64,000 bases of DNA from Alcaligenes faecalis (lineage in GTDB: Bacteria; Pseudomonadota; Gammaproteobacteria; Burkholderiales; Burkholderiaceae_B). Below are positions 1-9,218 of the stretch, piece by piece; the stretch's first letter is position 1, and each line of letters begins with the position of its first letter. The DNA lies in contig NZ_CP023667.1 in the NCBI RefSeq assembly GCF_002443155.1, positions 3,038,001-3,102,000 of the forward strand, read 5' to 3'. The position numbers and the translations under genes were made by a program. The notes below the pieces were generated by a model. That model did not search any database. It had not been told where the DNA came from and saw nothing but the letters and a program-made list of their open reading frames with translations.

Positions 1-275
1 CTGGGCGCAGCGCTATCGGGCTTGATGAAGGCCTTGTAGGAATCCAGATCCCACACCACGTTGCCGTTCACGCCTTTGATCTGCAGGCTGGGCTCGCGGT
101 AAATCAAACCGCGCTGGGCATTCTTGAAATCGTGGGTGTCATCAAACGGGAGCGTTTTCATCCACTGAGCGTGACGCTCCTGCGTTGCCTGCGTGGCAGG
201 TGCCGCCTGCGCCTGACCCAAACCCGCACTGACTACTGCCGCCAGCATGACTGTTCTTATTGCTGCATGTGCCAT
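1..275 (-). CDS. Alkyl/aryl-sulfatase, N-terminal part (cut by window edge)
   Basis: Reading leftward from an ATG at 275, preceded by a strong AGGAGG-type ribosome-binding site, gives about 91 residues before the window ends. The product opens with a short hydrophobic signal peptide ending around AQAAPA. A stretch reading FKNAQRGLIYRE and then NVVWDLDSYKAF follows. This matches the N-terminal region of SdsA1/YjcS-type alkyl sulfatases, which are periplasmic metallo-beta-lactamase-fold enzymes that release sulfate from alkyl sulfate esters. The metal-binding HxHxDH motif lies outside the window, so catalytic competence cannot be judged. It is divergent from the outer-membrane protein gene at 430. 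Family assignment rests on the N-terminal motif only. Confidence 0.75.
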   Translation of the reverse strand, partial: MAHAAIRTVMLAAVVSAGLGQAQAAPATQATQERHAQWMKTLPFDDTHDFKNAQRGLIYREPSLQIKGVNGNVVWDLDSYKAFIKPDSAAP

Positions 276-429
276 GACACGCTCCTCCTGATGGGCTTTT
301 TCAACAAGCGTCTCATTCTGGGAGCAAAGCGGACCTGATAGCCCAATCTGCGGATTTGCCACAGTGGCCCGCTTTAAATGCTTTTTCAACGCCGCTTTTC
401 TACCTTCGGTTTTTCGAGGAGGTATGCAT

Positions 430-1188
430 ATGCAAAAGACAATATTTGGCCTGTTGGCCACCAGCCTGATCAGCACGGGTGCCCTGGCCCAGTCCCAGAA
501 CGACGCCAATAACCCGCTAAGCCCCCGGCCCATGGTCAGCCTGCACGACTACTACGTGCCCGAGCTGTACAAGCTCGACAATGCCTGGGCAAACCAGACG
601 GTGCTGCGTGCCGTCCTGCCCAACAAGACCTTTGGTCTGCCGCAGCTATGGCGTTTGAATGTACCGATTGTGGCCTTGCACCATGATCGTCTGGGCAGCA
701 AATCCGGCTTGGGCGACATCACCTTCATGGATGTATTCATGAAAAACGCAGGCAGTTTTTCTTATGGCATCGGCCCCTTGCTGGTGATGCCTACGGCATC
801 GAACGATTTGCTGGGACAAGGCAAATGGCAAATTGGCAGTGCAGCAGCTTTGGTTGCCAGCAGGGATTGGGGTCTGGCAGGCGGGCTACTGACCTTTCAA
901 CAATCCTTTGCCGGGGACTCGGACCGCGAGAAGGTCAAAATGGCCACCTTCCAGCCCGCTCTGTTCTATAACCTGCCCAATGGCTTTTACCTGCGCTCCA
1001 GCGGGGTGTGGACCTTTGACCTGAAAAACCACACCCATCACATTCCTGTAGGTCTGGGCCTGGGCAAGGTGTTCAAGCCCGGCAAGAGCGTGATCAACGC
1101 CTTTATCGAACCACAATACTCAGTGGACAAGAAAGGCGCAGGAGCACCGGTATGGCAAATTTTTGCGGGTATCAACTTCCAGTTCTAA
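430..1188 (+). CDS. Outer-membrane beta-barrel protein (so-called neuromedin U family)
   Basis: A 252-residue secreted protein with a signal peptide ending at ALAQ. It then shows alternating hydrophobic and polar strands with repeated aromatic and glycine-rich turns (GIGPLLVMPTASND, GKWQIGS, GFYLRSSGVWTFDL, PVGLGLGKVF). It ends in the Phe-terminated strand FAGINFQF that is typical of outer-membrane barrels. Proteins of this pattern are often mislabelled neuromedin U; they are probably porin-like, but the substrate is unknown. The ATG at 430 was chosen because GAGGAGG lies 7 bases upstream; the ATG at 424 would be too close. Its TAA overlaps the TAG of the convergent regulator gene. Confidence 0.7.
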   Translation: MQKTIFGLLATSLISTGALAQSQNDANNPLSPRPMVSLHDYYVPELYKLDNAWANQTVLRAVLPNKTFGLPQLWRLNVPIVALHHDRLGSKSGLGDITFMDVFMKNAGSFSYGIGPLLVMPTASNDLLGQGKWQIGSAAALVASRDWGLAGGLLTFQQSFAGDSDREKVKMATFQPALFYNLPNGFYLRSSGVWTFDLKNHTHHIPVGLGLGKVFKPGKSVINAFIEPQYSVDKKGAGAPVWQIFAGINFQF

Positions 1189-4100
1189 CCGGGCTGGCGC
1201 TGGATCCACACACTGCGCGCCGCCAGATCGGGCAGGCGCTCGCGCCGATGTCGGATCCAGCCTTCATAGGCGTACAAGCCGCTGCGCAAGACTTCTTGCT
1301 GGGCCTGCGCCCAGCAAACCTGCGCCTGCTGTCTATCCGCACGGACCCAGGCCAGATCCCCCCGCAAGCAGTCAAGCTCCGGCAGATACAGGGTAGAAGC
1401 CCGCTCCTGCGCGATCTGGCCAACTTGATCCAAAGCCTGGCTGGCACGTTCGATTTCACCTTGGGCCAAATGGCAGCGGGCCACAATGCACAGAAAAGCA
1501 TCCGTCGCCAAAGGCATGCTGCGTGCAAACTCGGGCAACAGCCCCAGCAGGCGCTCCAGCTCCGAGCCTGTTTCTTCACCTCGTACCAAACGGCAATACA
1601 GCACATAGGTTTCAGCCACGGCACACCACACACTGCCAGGCAAGACAGGTTGCAACATGCCCAGCAAAGCCTGACTGCGGCCAGCCAGCATGTCCAGATT
1701 GCCTTGCAGATACAGGATGCGCAGCATCTGGATTTCTGCAATCACCGCCGAAATTCGAGACTGACTTTGACTGGCCAGAAACTGGGCATGGCGAGCATTG
1801 GCAACGCCCTGCTCAAAGCGCCCTTGCAGCACTTGAGCCAGCCCCAGCAGGCTGTGTACCAAAGCCGGACAATGATGGCCCAGAGCCGCATCCATGGCCG
1901 GAACGGGTTGCTCGTACGCCAGGGCACGCAGCGCCTCATCCAAGGCCAGCTCGGCCTGTTGCACACGACCTTTCCAGAACAGATACTGGGCCTCGGCATA
2001 CAAACCCCAGCCATACCAGGCGCTTTGCCCCTGACGCCGCGACTGCTCCTGCAATTGCTTGGCATGGGCCAGACTTTCCGGCAATTTGCCAACACCATGC
2101 AGCATCACCCATTGGCCCCACAGCACGGGCAAATCATCCTCGCCGCCCTCACTACGTCCAGCAGCCTGCTCGTATGCTTGCGACACGGGCATGGCGGCAG
2201 GTCCGCCACGACTGATTTCCAGCGCCCCCAAGGTGACGTAGCTGTCGCGCTCGTACTGACGGCGCAACTGCACATCACTCATGTATTGCAGGCTGCTCAG
2301 GACCTGCGACAACTGTTCTGCCGCTTGCAGGTTGTCACCACTGCGCAGCGATGTATCAATGGCTTTACGCCACCAGATGGCTGCTTGCTCGCTTTGCGCC
2401 TGCGCCAGACAAGCGGCAATTTCTTCTTCAGCCTGCTGCATTTGAATCAGGCTATGGGCAAGCTTGCCGTACAAAGCCCTACTTTCTTCCTTGGCAATCA
2501 AACGTCGCAAGGCGGAACGCATCACTGGAGCGCAAGAAATCTGGCCCTGGCTGTCTTGCTGCAACAAGCCTTTGTCCAACAGGCTGATCCAGGATTGCTC
2601 TACAACGCCTAAAGGCAAATTGCAGGCCTGGGCCAAACCCGCAGGCGTGGCACGCTCCCACAACACAGTCATCAAGAGCACGCAACGGCTGTCCGCATCC
2701 AGTTGCTCCAGACTCAGCAGCAAGCGGTCTGCCAGACGTGGCAAGTAATCCAGCGGCATGCCAAAACGCTGCAAATGCAGCATGTCCTTGATCAACATGG
2801 GATTGCTCAAACGCTGGCTACGAATCTGCGTACTGGCGTCCGAGGACAAGCGCTTGCCACGTGCATAAAAGCTCATCGCCTTACCCACATCCGCCTCGGA
2901 CAAACTACGCAAAGCCATGCTTTGAGCAAAGTCCAAAACCAACTGAGCCTGACGCGACAAGATCAATAACAGGACCCCGGCAGACTGCTTTTGCACTGCA
3001 GCCCATATCGCCGCCAAGCTGTTTTGATAACCGGCATCCAGTACATCAACATGGTCCAGAATCACCAGCACAGGCTGGTTCTGACTGGTAAAGGCCTGCA
3101 CCGCCGCCAATAGCAAGCGGCACGGATCGGGTACAACTTGGTTATCTTCCGTGTTCAGACAGTGAACATCTTGCAGCACTTGATCCCAATGGGAATCAGA
3201 CAGACCAAACCAGGCCTGCAGGCACTGACTTAAAGCAAGGGGCAAGTCCTGGGGACCACTCCCTTCATCCAGACGAGCCAGCATCATCTCGCGCACGCCT
3301 TCCAACACATCCTGGCGCGAGAAATCAATCAGCAAGGGCTGCCCACCATCACGCACAATGTAGCTACGCAAGGCTTCGGCCAAACGGGATTTGCCCGAGC
3401 CCAGATCACCATGAACTCTGTAGGCGGCTTTGTGGGACTGACGACTGCACTGCTGCCATTGCGCCACCAGTTGCTCGAACTCGGGTTGACAGCCATAAAG
3501 AGGATCGTTCATCCACCTCCCCTCACCCAAGCTGAAATACACCCCCTCCGGGCCTCGATGCTGATTGATCTGCCAATCCGCCATACGAGCAACGGCCTGC
3601 GCGCTCAGCAGAATCTCGCCATGCCTGGCCTTCCACACCAAAGGCATGACCAACTGCCCAAACAGGCTATGTGTATTGACCTGCTGTTCGTCCACCAAGG
3701 CCAGGCTCACATGCACTACCTGACCGATACTGATCCCCGGCGGCGTTCGCAAAGCACGAATCACGCAAGCCAGTTCAACCGCCCGATTCACCGGCTCGGA
3801 CTGCGCATGTGGCCAGCCAAAATGAGCCAACAAGGTGGACCCGCTGGACTGACTTAACCAAGCCCCGTGCTGACGCAAAATATCCAGCAATTGCTCGTGC
3901 CAGGACTCCAGATACGCCACGGCTTGATCCGGCACCAGATCGCCATCCAGATGCGCCTCGGAGTCCTTCGCTGGCAGCCAGGACAGGGCCAAGGCCAGCG
4001 TGGCAACCGTACGATGAGCCTGGGCGGATTTGGGGGGTGCCTTGCTTGTTGCTACCGGCCATTGGGCTTGGGCGAGGCGGCGGGTTTCAGGATCGGGACG

Positions 4101-4775
4101 TACTCCCAGGTACTGACGCAAAGCCTGCTCGCAATGAGCATAGGCTTGCAAGGCGGCCTGCCTGTCCCCTCTTTGCATCAAGACACTGATCAAGAGGCGG
4201 TGATAGACCTCCTGCTCGGGAGCTTGCTGCACCCACTCCTGCGCCAATGCAAGCGCCTGATCCAGTTGACGAGCCTGCAAGAGCTGCTCGAAAAGGCGGG
4301 CACGCAAGCTAAGCAACTCCAAAGCAAGGCGATCTTCCCAGCTTTGTCGCCAGGAAATAAAAGCTTCAGTATCGGGGGATTGAATCGCGTCCAGAAAAGG
4401 ACCGACATGCAGGCTCAAGCGCTGTGAAAGACGAGCATCCTGCGCGGCATCGGCCTGCAGAAATTCCAGCACATCCATTTGCACGCTTTCAGGCTTGAAC
4501 GCCATTGCACCTTCGGCATTGGCGACCAGACAAGCGGCCTGCCCGCCCAGGGCTTTGCGCAACACATGCAGCGCGTGGCGCAAGCGCGATAGTGCCTTGT
4601 CTCGTGTCAGATCTGGCCAAAGCATTTGTGCCAGCCGCTCGCGCTGCAGCGCCTTGCCTTGCGCCAGGCACAGCACCGCAGCCAGCAGTTTGACCTTGTC
4701 ATAGCTAAGCAATGCAGTGCGATCCACCTGATCGACAATAAAGCGAAATGGGCCCAGCAAACCTAGCACGATCAT
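1185..4775 (-). CDS. BTAD/SARP-like giant transcriptional regulator with cyclase-like and ATPase modules
   Basis: About 1,196 residues. The N-terminus (IVLGLLGPFRF, then LAQMLWPD and LSRLRHALHVLRKAL) is an OmpR-type winged helix. It is followed by a bacterial transcriptional activator domain to about residue 235, with the usual QALRQYLGVRPDPET ending. Residues about 255-405 resemble a class III nucleotide cyclase fold, but no metal-binding aspartate pair is evident, so this part is probably a sensor relic. A P-loop ATPase follows, with GDLGSGKS near residue 460 and Walker B LVILDHVD near 575. The C-terminal half is helical and TPR-like. There is no terminal LuxR helix-turn-helix, unlike MalT. 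The ATG at 4775 has GGAG at proper spacing; an upstream ATG at 4802 is possible. The inducer and target genes are unknown. Candidate targets are the flanking barrel and acyl-CoA synthetase genes. Confidence 0.75.
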   Translation of the reverse strand: MIVLGLLGPFRFIVDQVDRTALLSYDKVKLLAAVLCLAQGKALQRERLAQMLWPDLTRDKALSRLRHALHVLRKALGGQAACLVANAEGAMAFKPESVQMDVLEFLQADAAQDARLSQRLSLHVGPFLDAIQSPDTEAFISWRQSWEDRLALELLSLRARLFEQLLQARQLDQALALAQEWVQQAPEQEVYHRLLISVLMQRGDRQAALQAYAHCEQALRQYLGVRPDPETRRLAQAQWPVATSKAPPKSAQAHRTVATLALALSWLPAKDSEAHLDGDLVPDQAVAYLESWHEQLLDILRQHGAWLSQSSGSTLLAHFGWPHAQSEPVNRAVELACVIRALRTPPGISIGQVVHVSLALVDEQQVNTHSLFGQLVMPLVWKARHGEILLSAQAVARMADWQINQHRGPEGVYFSLGEGRWMNDPLYGCQPEFEQLVAQWQQCSRQSHKAAYRVHGDLGSGKSRLAEALRSYIVRDGGQPLLIDFSRQDVLEGVREMMLARLDEGSGPQDLPLALSQCLQAWFGLSDSHWDQVLQDVHCLNTEDNQVVPDPCRLLLAAVQAFTSQNQPVLVILDHVDVLDAGYQNSLAAIWAAVQKQSAGVLLLILSRQAQLVLDFAQSMALRSLSEADVGKAMSFYARGKRLSSDASTQIRSQRLSNPMLIKDMLHLQRFGMPLDYLPRLADRLLLSLEQLDADSRCVLLMTVLWERATPAGLAQACNLPLGVVEQSWISLLDKGLLQQDSQGQISCAPVMRSALRRLIAKEESRALYGKLAHSLIQMQQAEEEIAACLAQAQSEQAAIWWRKAIDTSLRSGDNLQAAEQLSQVLSSLQYMSDVQLRRQYERDSYVTLGALEISRGGPAAMPVSQAYEQAAGRSEGGEDDLPVLWGQWVMLHGVGKLPESLAHAKQLQEQSRRQGQSAWYGWGLYAEAQYLFWKGRVQQAELALDEALRALAYEQPVPAMDAALGHHCPALVHSLLGLAQVLQGRFEQGVANARHAQFLASQSQSRISAVIAEIQMLRILYLQGNLDMLAGRSQALLGMLQPVLPGSVWCAVAETYVLYCRLVRGEETGSELERLLGLLPEFARSMPLATDAFLCIVARCHLAQGEIERASQALDQVGQIAQERASTLYLPELDCLRGDLAWVRADRQQAQVCWAQAQQEVLRSGLYAYEGWIRHRRERLPDLAARSVWIQRQPG

Positions 4776-5140
4776 TGAACGATGCTCCGAGCACAGGGCC
4801 ATTTCGGCCCAGCGTCACCCGTGTCAAATTGACAGCAAATCCGACACTACGTCTTAAAAAAGCTGTAATTAGCTGCCGATTGTACTCAAAGCCCTTCAAT
4901 CTTCAATCAAAGAGTATTAATTGTGTCCAGAAATTTCCCGGGGTTCCGGATTTTGTAGAAGCCTTGGCATTGCGCAAGCAAACATAAACGACTACGTAGA
5001 CGTATTTGTGAGTTTTAGGCTACTGTTCCTGAAGCGGCCATGACAGTCAGTGGTGTAAATTCATCCATCTGCTGCTCCCAATCCCCATGTTGTAGGGCCC
5101 GTCAGTTCTGTTTGATTTACTCCCAGGGAGGACGAAGACC
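4776..5140. other. Divergent intergenic region, regulator / acyl-CoA synthetase
   Basis: This gap must hold the promoters of the BTAD regulator (leftward) and the acyl-CoA synthetase (rightward). A perfect 13-base palindrome sits at 4822-4834, described separately. A short CTACGTAG palindrome lies at 4992-4999. No sigma70 promoter with two good hexamers stood out, and no gene is evident. Confidence 0.5.
4822..4834. promoter_or_regulatory. TGTCAA-A-TTGACA palindrome, candidate operator
   Basis: A perfect 6+1+6 dyad lies about 47 bases upstream of the chosen start of the BTAD regulator and contains a consensus -35 hexamer on both strands. The position fits an autoregulatory operator or overlapping divergent -35 elements. 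The role is inferred; matching -10 elements are weak. Confidence 0.35.
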
Positions 5141-6787
5141 ATGCTTGGCATGATGATGAATACCCCACTGCTAGTATCATCCATACTGCGTCATGCAGCG
5201 AACTATCACGCAGACCGAGAGGTCGTCTCGCAAACCGTTGAGGGCCACATTCACCGGTACACCTATACCGAGCTATCCAAACGCAGCCAGCAACTGGCCA
5301 ATGCGTTGAAGAAAATGGGCCTGCAACATGGCGACCGTGTCGGAACCCTGGCCTGGAATGGCTATCGTCACCTGGAGTTGTACTACGGCGTTTCGGGCTC
5401 GGGCCTGGTGTGTCACACCATCAACCCGCGTCTGTTTCAGGATCAAATCGGCTACATCATTGAACACGCAGACGACAGCGTGCTGTTTGCCGACCTGAGC
5501 TTCATGTTAATTCTGGAAGCCTTGGCCGATCAGTTGTCCAAGCTGAAAGCCGTGGTCATCATGACTGACGAAGCCCACATGCCAAAGTCGGACTTGCTGC
5601 CCAATCTGCAGTGCTATGAAACCCTGATTGCGTCTGAATCCGATCATTTCGACTGGCCAGTGTTTGACGAAAACACGGCCTCCGGCCTGTGCTACACCTC
5701 CGGCACCACGGGCAACCCCAAAGGCGTGCTCTACAGCCATCGCTCCACTATCTTGCATGCCTTTGCCTTGAGCATGCCCGATGCCCTGTGCCTGTCTGCC
5801 TCCGACACCATCACCCCCATCGTGCCCATGTTCCACGTCAATGCCTGGGGCCTGCCCTATGCGGCCTTGATGGTGGGCGCCAAACTGGTCTTGCCCGGCC
5901 CGAAACTGGACGGCGCCAGCCTGCATACCTTGTTTGAGAACGAAGGCGTCACCATGACGGCCGGTGTGCCAACGGTCTGGCTGGGTCTGCTGGACTGGAT
6001 GCAAGCCAATGGGAAAACCTTCAGCAGCCTGCAACGCCTGGTCATTGGGGGCTCGTCTGCGCCACCAGTCATGATTACCCGCTTCCAGAAGCTGGGCGTA
6101 AAAGTGCGCCACGCTTGGGGCATGACTGAAACCAGTCCAGTCGGCCTGGCCGCGGCCTTGCTGCCCCAGCACGAAGCCCTGCCCGAGAACGAAAAACTCA
6201 AGCTGCTGGCCAAGCAAGGGCGCCCGCTATTTGGCGTCGAGTTCCGAGTGGATGGCGACGACGGCCAGCCCATTGCGCGCGACGGCAAAATGTTTGGTGC
6301 CATGATGGTGCGCGGCCCCTGGATTGCCAGCGCTTACTTCAACAGCAAGGACTCTTCCGCCCACACGGAAGATGGCTGGTTCAATACCGGCGATGTGGTC
6401 ACCATTGATAAAGACGGCTTTATCCAGATCGTGGACCGGACCAAAGACGTGGTGAAATCCGGTGGCGAATGGATCAGCTCGATCGAGCTGGAGAACATTG
6501 CCCAGGCTCACCCGGCCATCAAGGAAGCGGCCGTGGTTGCCAAGCCCGACGAGCGCTGGGGCGAGCGTCCGGTTCTGGTGGTGCAGTTGCAAGAAGATGC
6601 CACCTTCACCAAGCAGGACATGATTGATCTGTTTACAGAGCAAGTCTCCAAATGGAGCATTCCTGACGAGCTGATCGTGGTGGATGAACTGCCCCACACG
6701 GCAACGGGCAAGCTCTTGAAAACCGCTATTCGCAAGCTGATTCAGGACGATCTGGACAGGCTGGCTGCGCAAAACAAGGCGATCTAA
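5141..6787 (+). CDS. Medium/long-chain fatty acyl-CoA synthetase (AMP-binding)
   Basis: A 548-residue ANL-superfamily adenylate-forming ligase that should activate fatty acids to acyl-CoA with ATP. The P-loop-like motif [12 protein letters not shown] is near residue 185. The aromatic motif [10 protein letters not shown] is near 325. The adenylate-binding GWFNTGDV and hinge [14 protein letters not shown] are near 410-445, and the catalytic lysine lies in [13 protein letters not shown] near the C-terminus. Length and motif order are normal, and it resembles the AlkK/FadD3 subgroup. The start follows a good AGGGAGG ribosome-binding site. It stands alone with its own terminator, and could be controlled by the divergent BTAD regulator (inference). 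Confidence 0.9.
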   Translation: MLGMMMNTPLLVSSILRHAANYHADREVVSQTVEGHIHRYTYTELSKRSQQLANALKKMGLQHGDRVGTLAWNGYRHLELYYGVSGSGLVCHTINPRLFQDQIGYIIEHADDSVLFADLSFMLILEALADQLSKLKAVVIMTDEAHMPKSDLLPNLQCYETLIASESDHFDWPVFDENTASGLCYTSGTTGNPKGVLYSHRSTILHAFALSMPDALCLSASDTITPIVPMFHVNAWGLPYAALMVGAKLVLPGPKLDGASLHTLFENEGVTMTAGVPTVWLGLLDWMQANGKTFSSLQRLVIGGSSAPPVMITRFQKLGVKVRHAWGMTETSPVGLAAALLPQHEALPENEKLKLLAKQGRPLFGVEFRVDGDDGQPIARDGKMFGAMMVRGPWIASAYFNSKDSSAHTEDGWFNTGDVVTIDKDGFIQIVDRTKDVVKSGGEWISSIELENIAQAHPAIKEAAVVAKPDERWGERPVLVVQLQEDATFTKQDMIDLFTEQVSKWSIPDELIVVDELPHTATGKLLKTAIRKLIQDDLDRLAAQNKAI

Positions 6788-6870
6788 GCGATGCCCGAAC
6801 AGACGTTAAACCAGGCGTCTGACAGCAAAATCAAGGAGCCGGTCTAGGCGGCCTTGGAGTGCGATAGCAA

Positions 6871-6922
6871 ACTACCCCCCGAAAGCTGGATGACTATCCA
6901 AATATTCGGGGGGCAGTTTTTT
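6871..6922 (+). terminator. Rho-independent terminator after acyl-CoA synthetase
   Basis: The 9-bp perfect stem CCCCCCGAA / TTCGGGGGG (6875-6883 with 6905-6913), extended by ACT/AGT, is followed by a run of seven T. Confidence 0.85.
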
Positions 6923-7003
6923 TGCTTTTAGCTTTACCTTCGCCTTTGCCAGGACCAGAGACATAGGCTTTGGTTCTGGCTATGGCTATGCAACAGGCCC
7001 TTC

Positions 7004-8308
7004 TCAAGGATGAACGGGTGTAGGAATGTCCCAGATATTCAGGTCCGCATTCTCACGCTCCCAAGCCCTTACAGAGAACTTGGCACGGTTGAACAGCGCC
7101 AGATAGTTTTCATAGCGAATCTTGTTGCCAACGTCCAAAGGCAGTTCTCCCAGGAAGTCCCTCATCTTGGACAGATCCGCGTGATACTGGTCTGGCGACA
7201 TCAAGCCACCCGGTGCCACCGAGGTGGGAGGGGTCGACTCAAAACGGTTACGCGTGAAGATCACCACATCCGAACCCCACAAAATCCGGTTCTTGTATTC
7301 CTTGAAGAAGTTCAGCCAATCCTGACGGCTGGGCATTCCGGGCTCGGGATTGAGCATATAGTCCTGCACCAGATCCCAGGAAATATCGGTAGACCAGCTG
7401 GGGCAAGCATCCAGCACTTTCTTGACGCGCGTAAGGTGATCCTGAGTCGGTTTCACAAAGCGCCCCAAGCCGGTATGCGCCCACACCACCCTGGCCTTGG
7501 GTGCATGGCCGCACACATGCTTCAAGCCATCCACATAATCCTGGTCGGGGTAGGCATGCTCCAGCTCGCCCTGGTAATTGACCTCAACCCGGTACATATC
7601 GTTGTGCAAAATCGCGACCAGGCCAATTTCCTCAATCGTCTTGAACAGGTATTCCAGGGATTCGGAATAGAGCGACACCTTGCTGCCATCACCCGCATCC
7701 GGTGGCAAGGGCACCGAGGGAGCCTTGGTTTGCTCTACGGTTTCACCAGCCAGTTTGCTGGATACCAGCTCCTTGTGAATGGTGAATTCCCCCACCCCGG
7801 AAAACACGCCTGGAAAACTGAGCACCGCACGCTTGATATGTTGCGAAGCATACACGTCCATCGGGTTGAACGCCGTGATCATGACATCCAGCTTTTCCTG
7901 ATATTGCGGTGGCAGCCGCTCGTACTCGCGTGCAAACATGGCATCGACAAAGGAGTAGTAATACAGGTCTGCCTTGGGGCCAATATAGTAATTGGGCCCG
8001 TACATCTGATTGCCTGGGCCCTGAGCCTGATATTGCTCGAACCCGTCCCACCGTTGCTGCAAGGGAATGGGCATGATGGTCGAGCGCACAATCTGCTGCA
8101 GATTGCCACGCATATACCGTTCTGCGTATTCCTTTAAAGGAATCCCCTGCATGGCATAGTTGGATGCATGAAAATGTACGTCAGCATAGAGCTGGCTGGT
8201 ATCCAGCCGGGGTTCCAGGCTTTGGGCCATGGCAGGGCCCTGCAAGACAGCTAATAAAGCCAGGCAGGAACCCGCTATCGTTTTTGCATTTAGATGATGG
8301 CAAGTCAT
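7004..8308 (-). CDS. Secreted amidohydrolase-family (TIM-barrel) protein
   Basis: About 434 residues from the ATG at 8308, which has GGGAGA a few bases upstream; in-frame ATGs further out lie in AT-rich leader DNA. A signal peptide ending near GPAMAQS precedes a metal-dependent hydrolase fold of the Amidohydrolase_2 type. The first strand has the metal motif DVHFHAS, a later strand has VVWAHTGLGR, and ILWGSDV supplies the usual final aspartate. The family includes decarboxylases and lactonases; the substrate here cannot be named. Periplasmic location is inferred from the leader. It is a single gene behind a strikingly AT-rich upstream region. Confidence 0.75.
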   Translation of the reverse strand: MTCHHLNAKTIAGSCLALLAVLQGPAMAQSLEPRLDTSQLYADVHFHASNYAMQGIPLKEYAERYMRGNLQQIVRSTIMPIPLQQRWDGFEQYQAQGPGNQMYGPNYYIGPKADLYYYSFVDAMFAREYERLPPQYQEKLDVMITAFNPMDVYASQHIKRAVLSFPGVFSGVGEFTIHKELVSSKLAGETVEQTKAPSVPLPPDAGDGSKVSLYSESLEYLFKTIEEIGLVAILHNDMYRVEVNYQGELEHAYPDQDYVDGLKHVCGHAPKARVVWAHTGLGRFVKPTQDHLTRVKKVLDACPSWSTDISWDLVQDYMLNPEPGMPSRQDWLNFFKEYKNRILWGSDVVIFTRNRFESTPPTSVAPGGLMSPDQYHADLSKMRDFLGELPLDVGNKIRYENYLALFNRAKFSVRAWERENADLNIWDIPTPVHP

Positions 8309-8329
8309 TCGTGTCTCCCTATCTACAAG

Positions 8330-8560
8330 TAGTGTGCGAAACCTCATACTGCACCTTGTCGATAATACCCAGACACTCATCAATAAATGACAAAAAATAA
8401 CAGATATTCTTTTTAAAATTTTATTCATATTATTTTCTATATTTTTAATATTAATCACCTTATAAATAATTACTGAATAATTAAAAAAAAAGAACTCGAA
8501 AATCATTTCAATTATTCAACCAATAAAAATTCATTAAAACTTGAATAATCAGGCCATTCA
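8330..8560. other. Very AT-rich leader/promoter region
   Basis: Between the amidohydrolase start and the 3' end of the exporter gene, about 200 bases are dominated by A and T with many AATAATT, TTTTTAAAATTTTATT and TTAATATTAAT tracts, in sharp contrast to the GC-rich flanks. No open reading frame is convincing. It is probably the amidohydrolase promoter region and a possible site for an H-NS/MvaT/Bv3F-type silencer (inference). Confidence 0.5.
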
Positions 8561-8582
8561 CACCGTCTTTTCTCCCCGGCAC

Positions 8583-9218
8583 CTATCCAGCAAGCTCCCC
8601 CGGGGGCACCGAGTTGGCAAAGAGAAGTGAGGCGCCCAGCCCCAGCAAGGCCACACCAATCACCTTGTCCAGCAATCTTTGCCGAGCCAGCATGCCCGCC
8701 CGCAGGCGCTTGTTTGAAAACACCAGGGCCACAATGCTGAACCAGACCCAATGCGCGAAGGACATCCAGAAACCGTAGGCAAAATTCAGCCAGAACGGCG
8801 CATCCGGCTGCACCAGCTGGGTGAAGGTGGCCACCACAAACAACATGGTTTTCGGATTCAGGGCATTGGTTAAGAAACCCATGCCAAAAGCCTGCCAGGC
8901 GCTGGGCACACTGCCCGCGTCGCCATCGGTATCAAGCGCAGCACGGTTACTGAAAGACTGATAGCCCAGGTACATCAGGTACGCCGCCCCCACCACTTTC
9001 ATCATCCAAAAAAGAGTGGGGGATTGAGTAATCAGAATCGCCACGCCTAGCACCGTGTAGACCACATGCACCTGCACTCCGGCCGCAATGCCCAACGCTG
9101 AAATCAGACCCGTCTTGCGACCAAAGGAATAACCATTGCGCGTGATCATGGCAAAGTCCGGGCCGGGGCTGATCACAGCCAGGATAGTGATAGTGGCAAC
9201 AGCCAACAGTTCATGCAT
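8583..9218 (-). CDS. LysE/RhtB-family amino-acid exporter
   Basis: An inner-membrane protein of 211 residues with about six hydrophobic segments. The signature near the N-terminus, ISPGPDFAMITRNGYSFGRKTG, is typical of the RhtB/LysE superfamily, which exports amino acids or related metabolites. LGYQSFSNR and NALNPKTMLFVVATF are also family-typical. The start at 9218 (MHELLAV) fits the usual N-terminus of the family; the ribosome-binding site is weak. It is divergently transcribed from a LysR regulator 363 bases away, the classic exporter/regulator pairing, so it is probably induced by its substrate through that regulator. Confidence 0.88.
   Translation of the reverse strand: MHELLAVATITILAVISPGPDFAMITRNGYSFGRKTGLISALGIAAGVQVHVVYTVLGVAILITQSPTLFWMMKVVGAAYLMYLGYQSFSNRAALDTDGDAGSVPSAWQAFGMGFLTNALNPKTMLFVVATFTQLVQPDAPFWLNFAYGFWMSFAHWVWFSIVALVFSNKRLRAGMLARQRLLDKVIGVALLGLGASLLFANSVPPGELAG

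Noticed and set aside
1152..2612. Long open frame on the plus strand of 486 codons
   Set aside because: It lies opposite the BTAD regulator; its Gln/Leu/His-rich composition is what a reversed leucine-rich gene produces, and no domain is visible.
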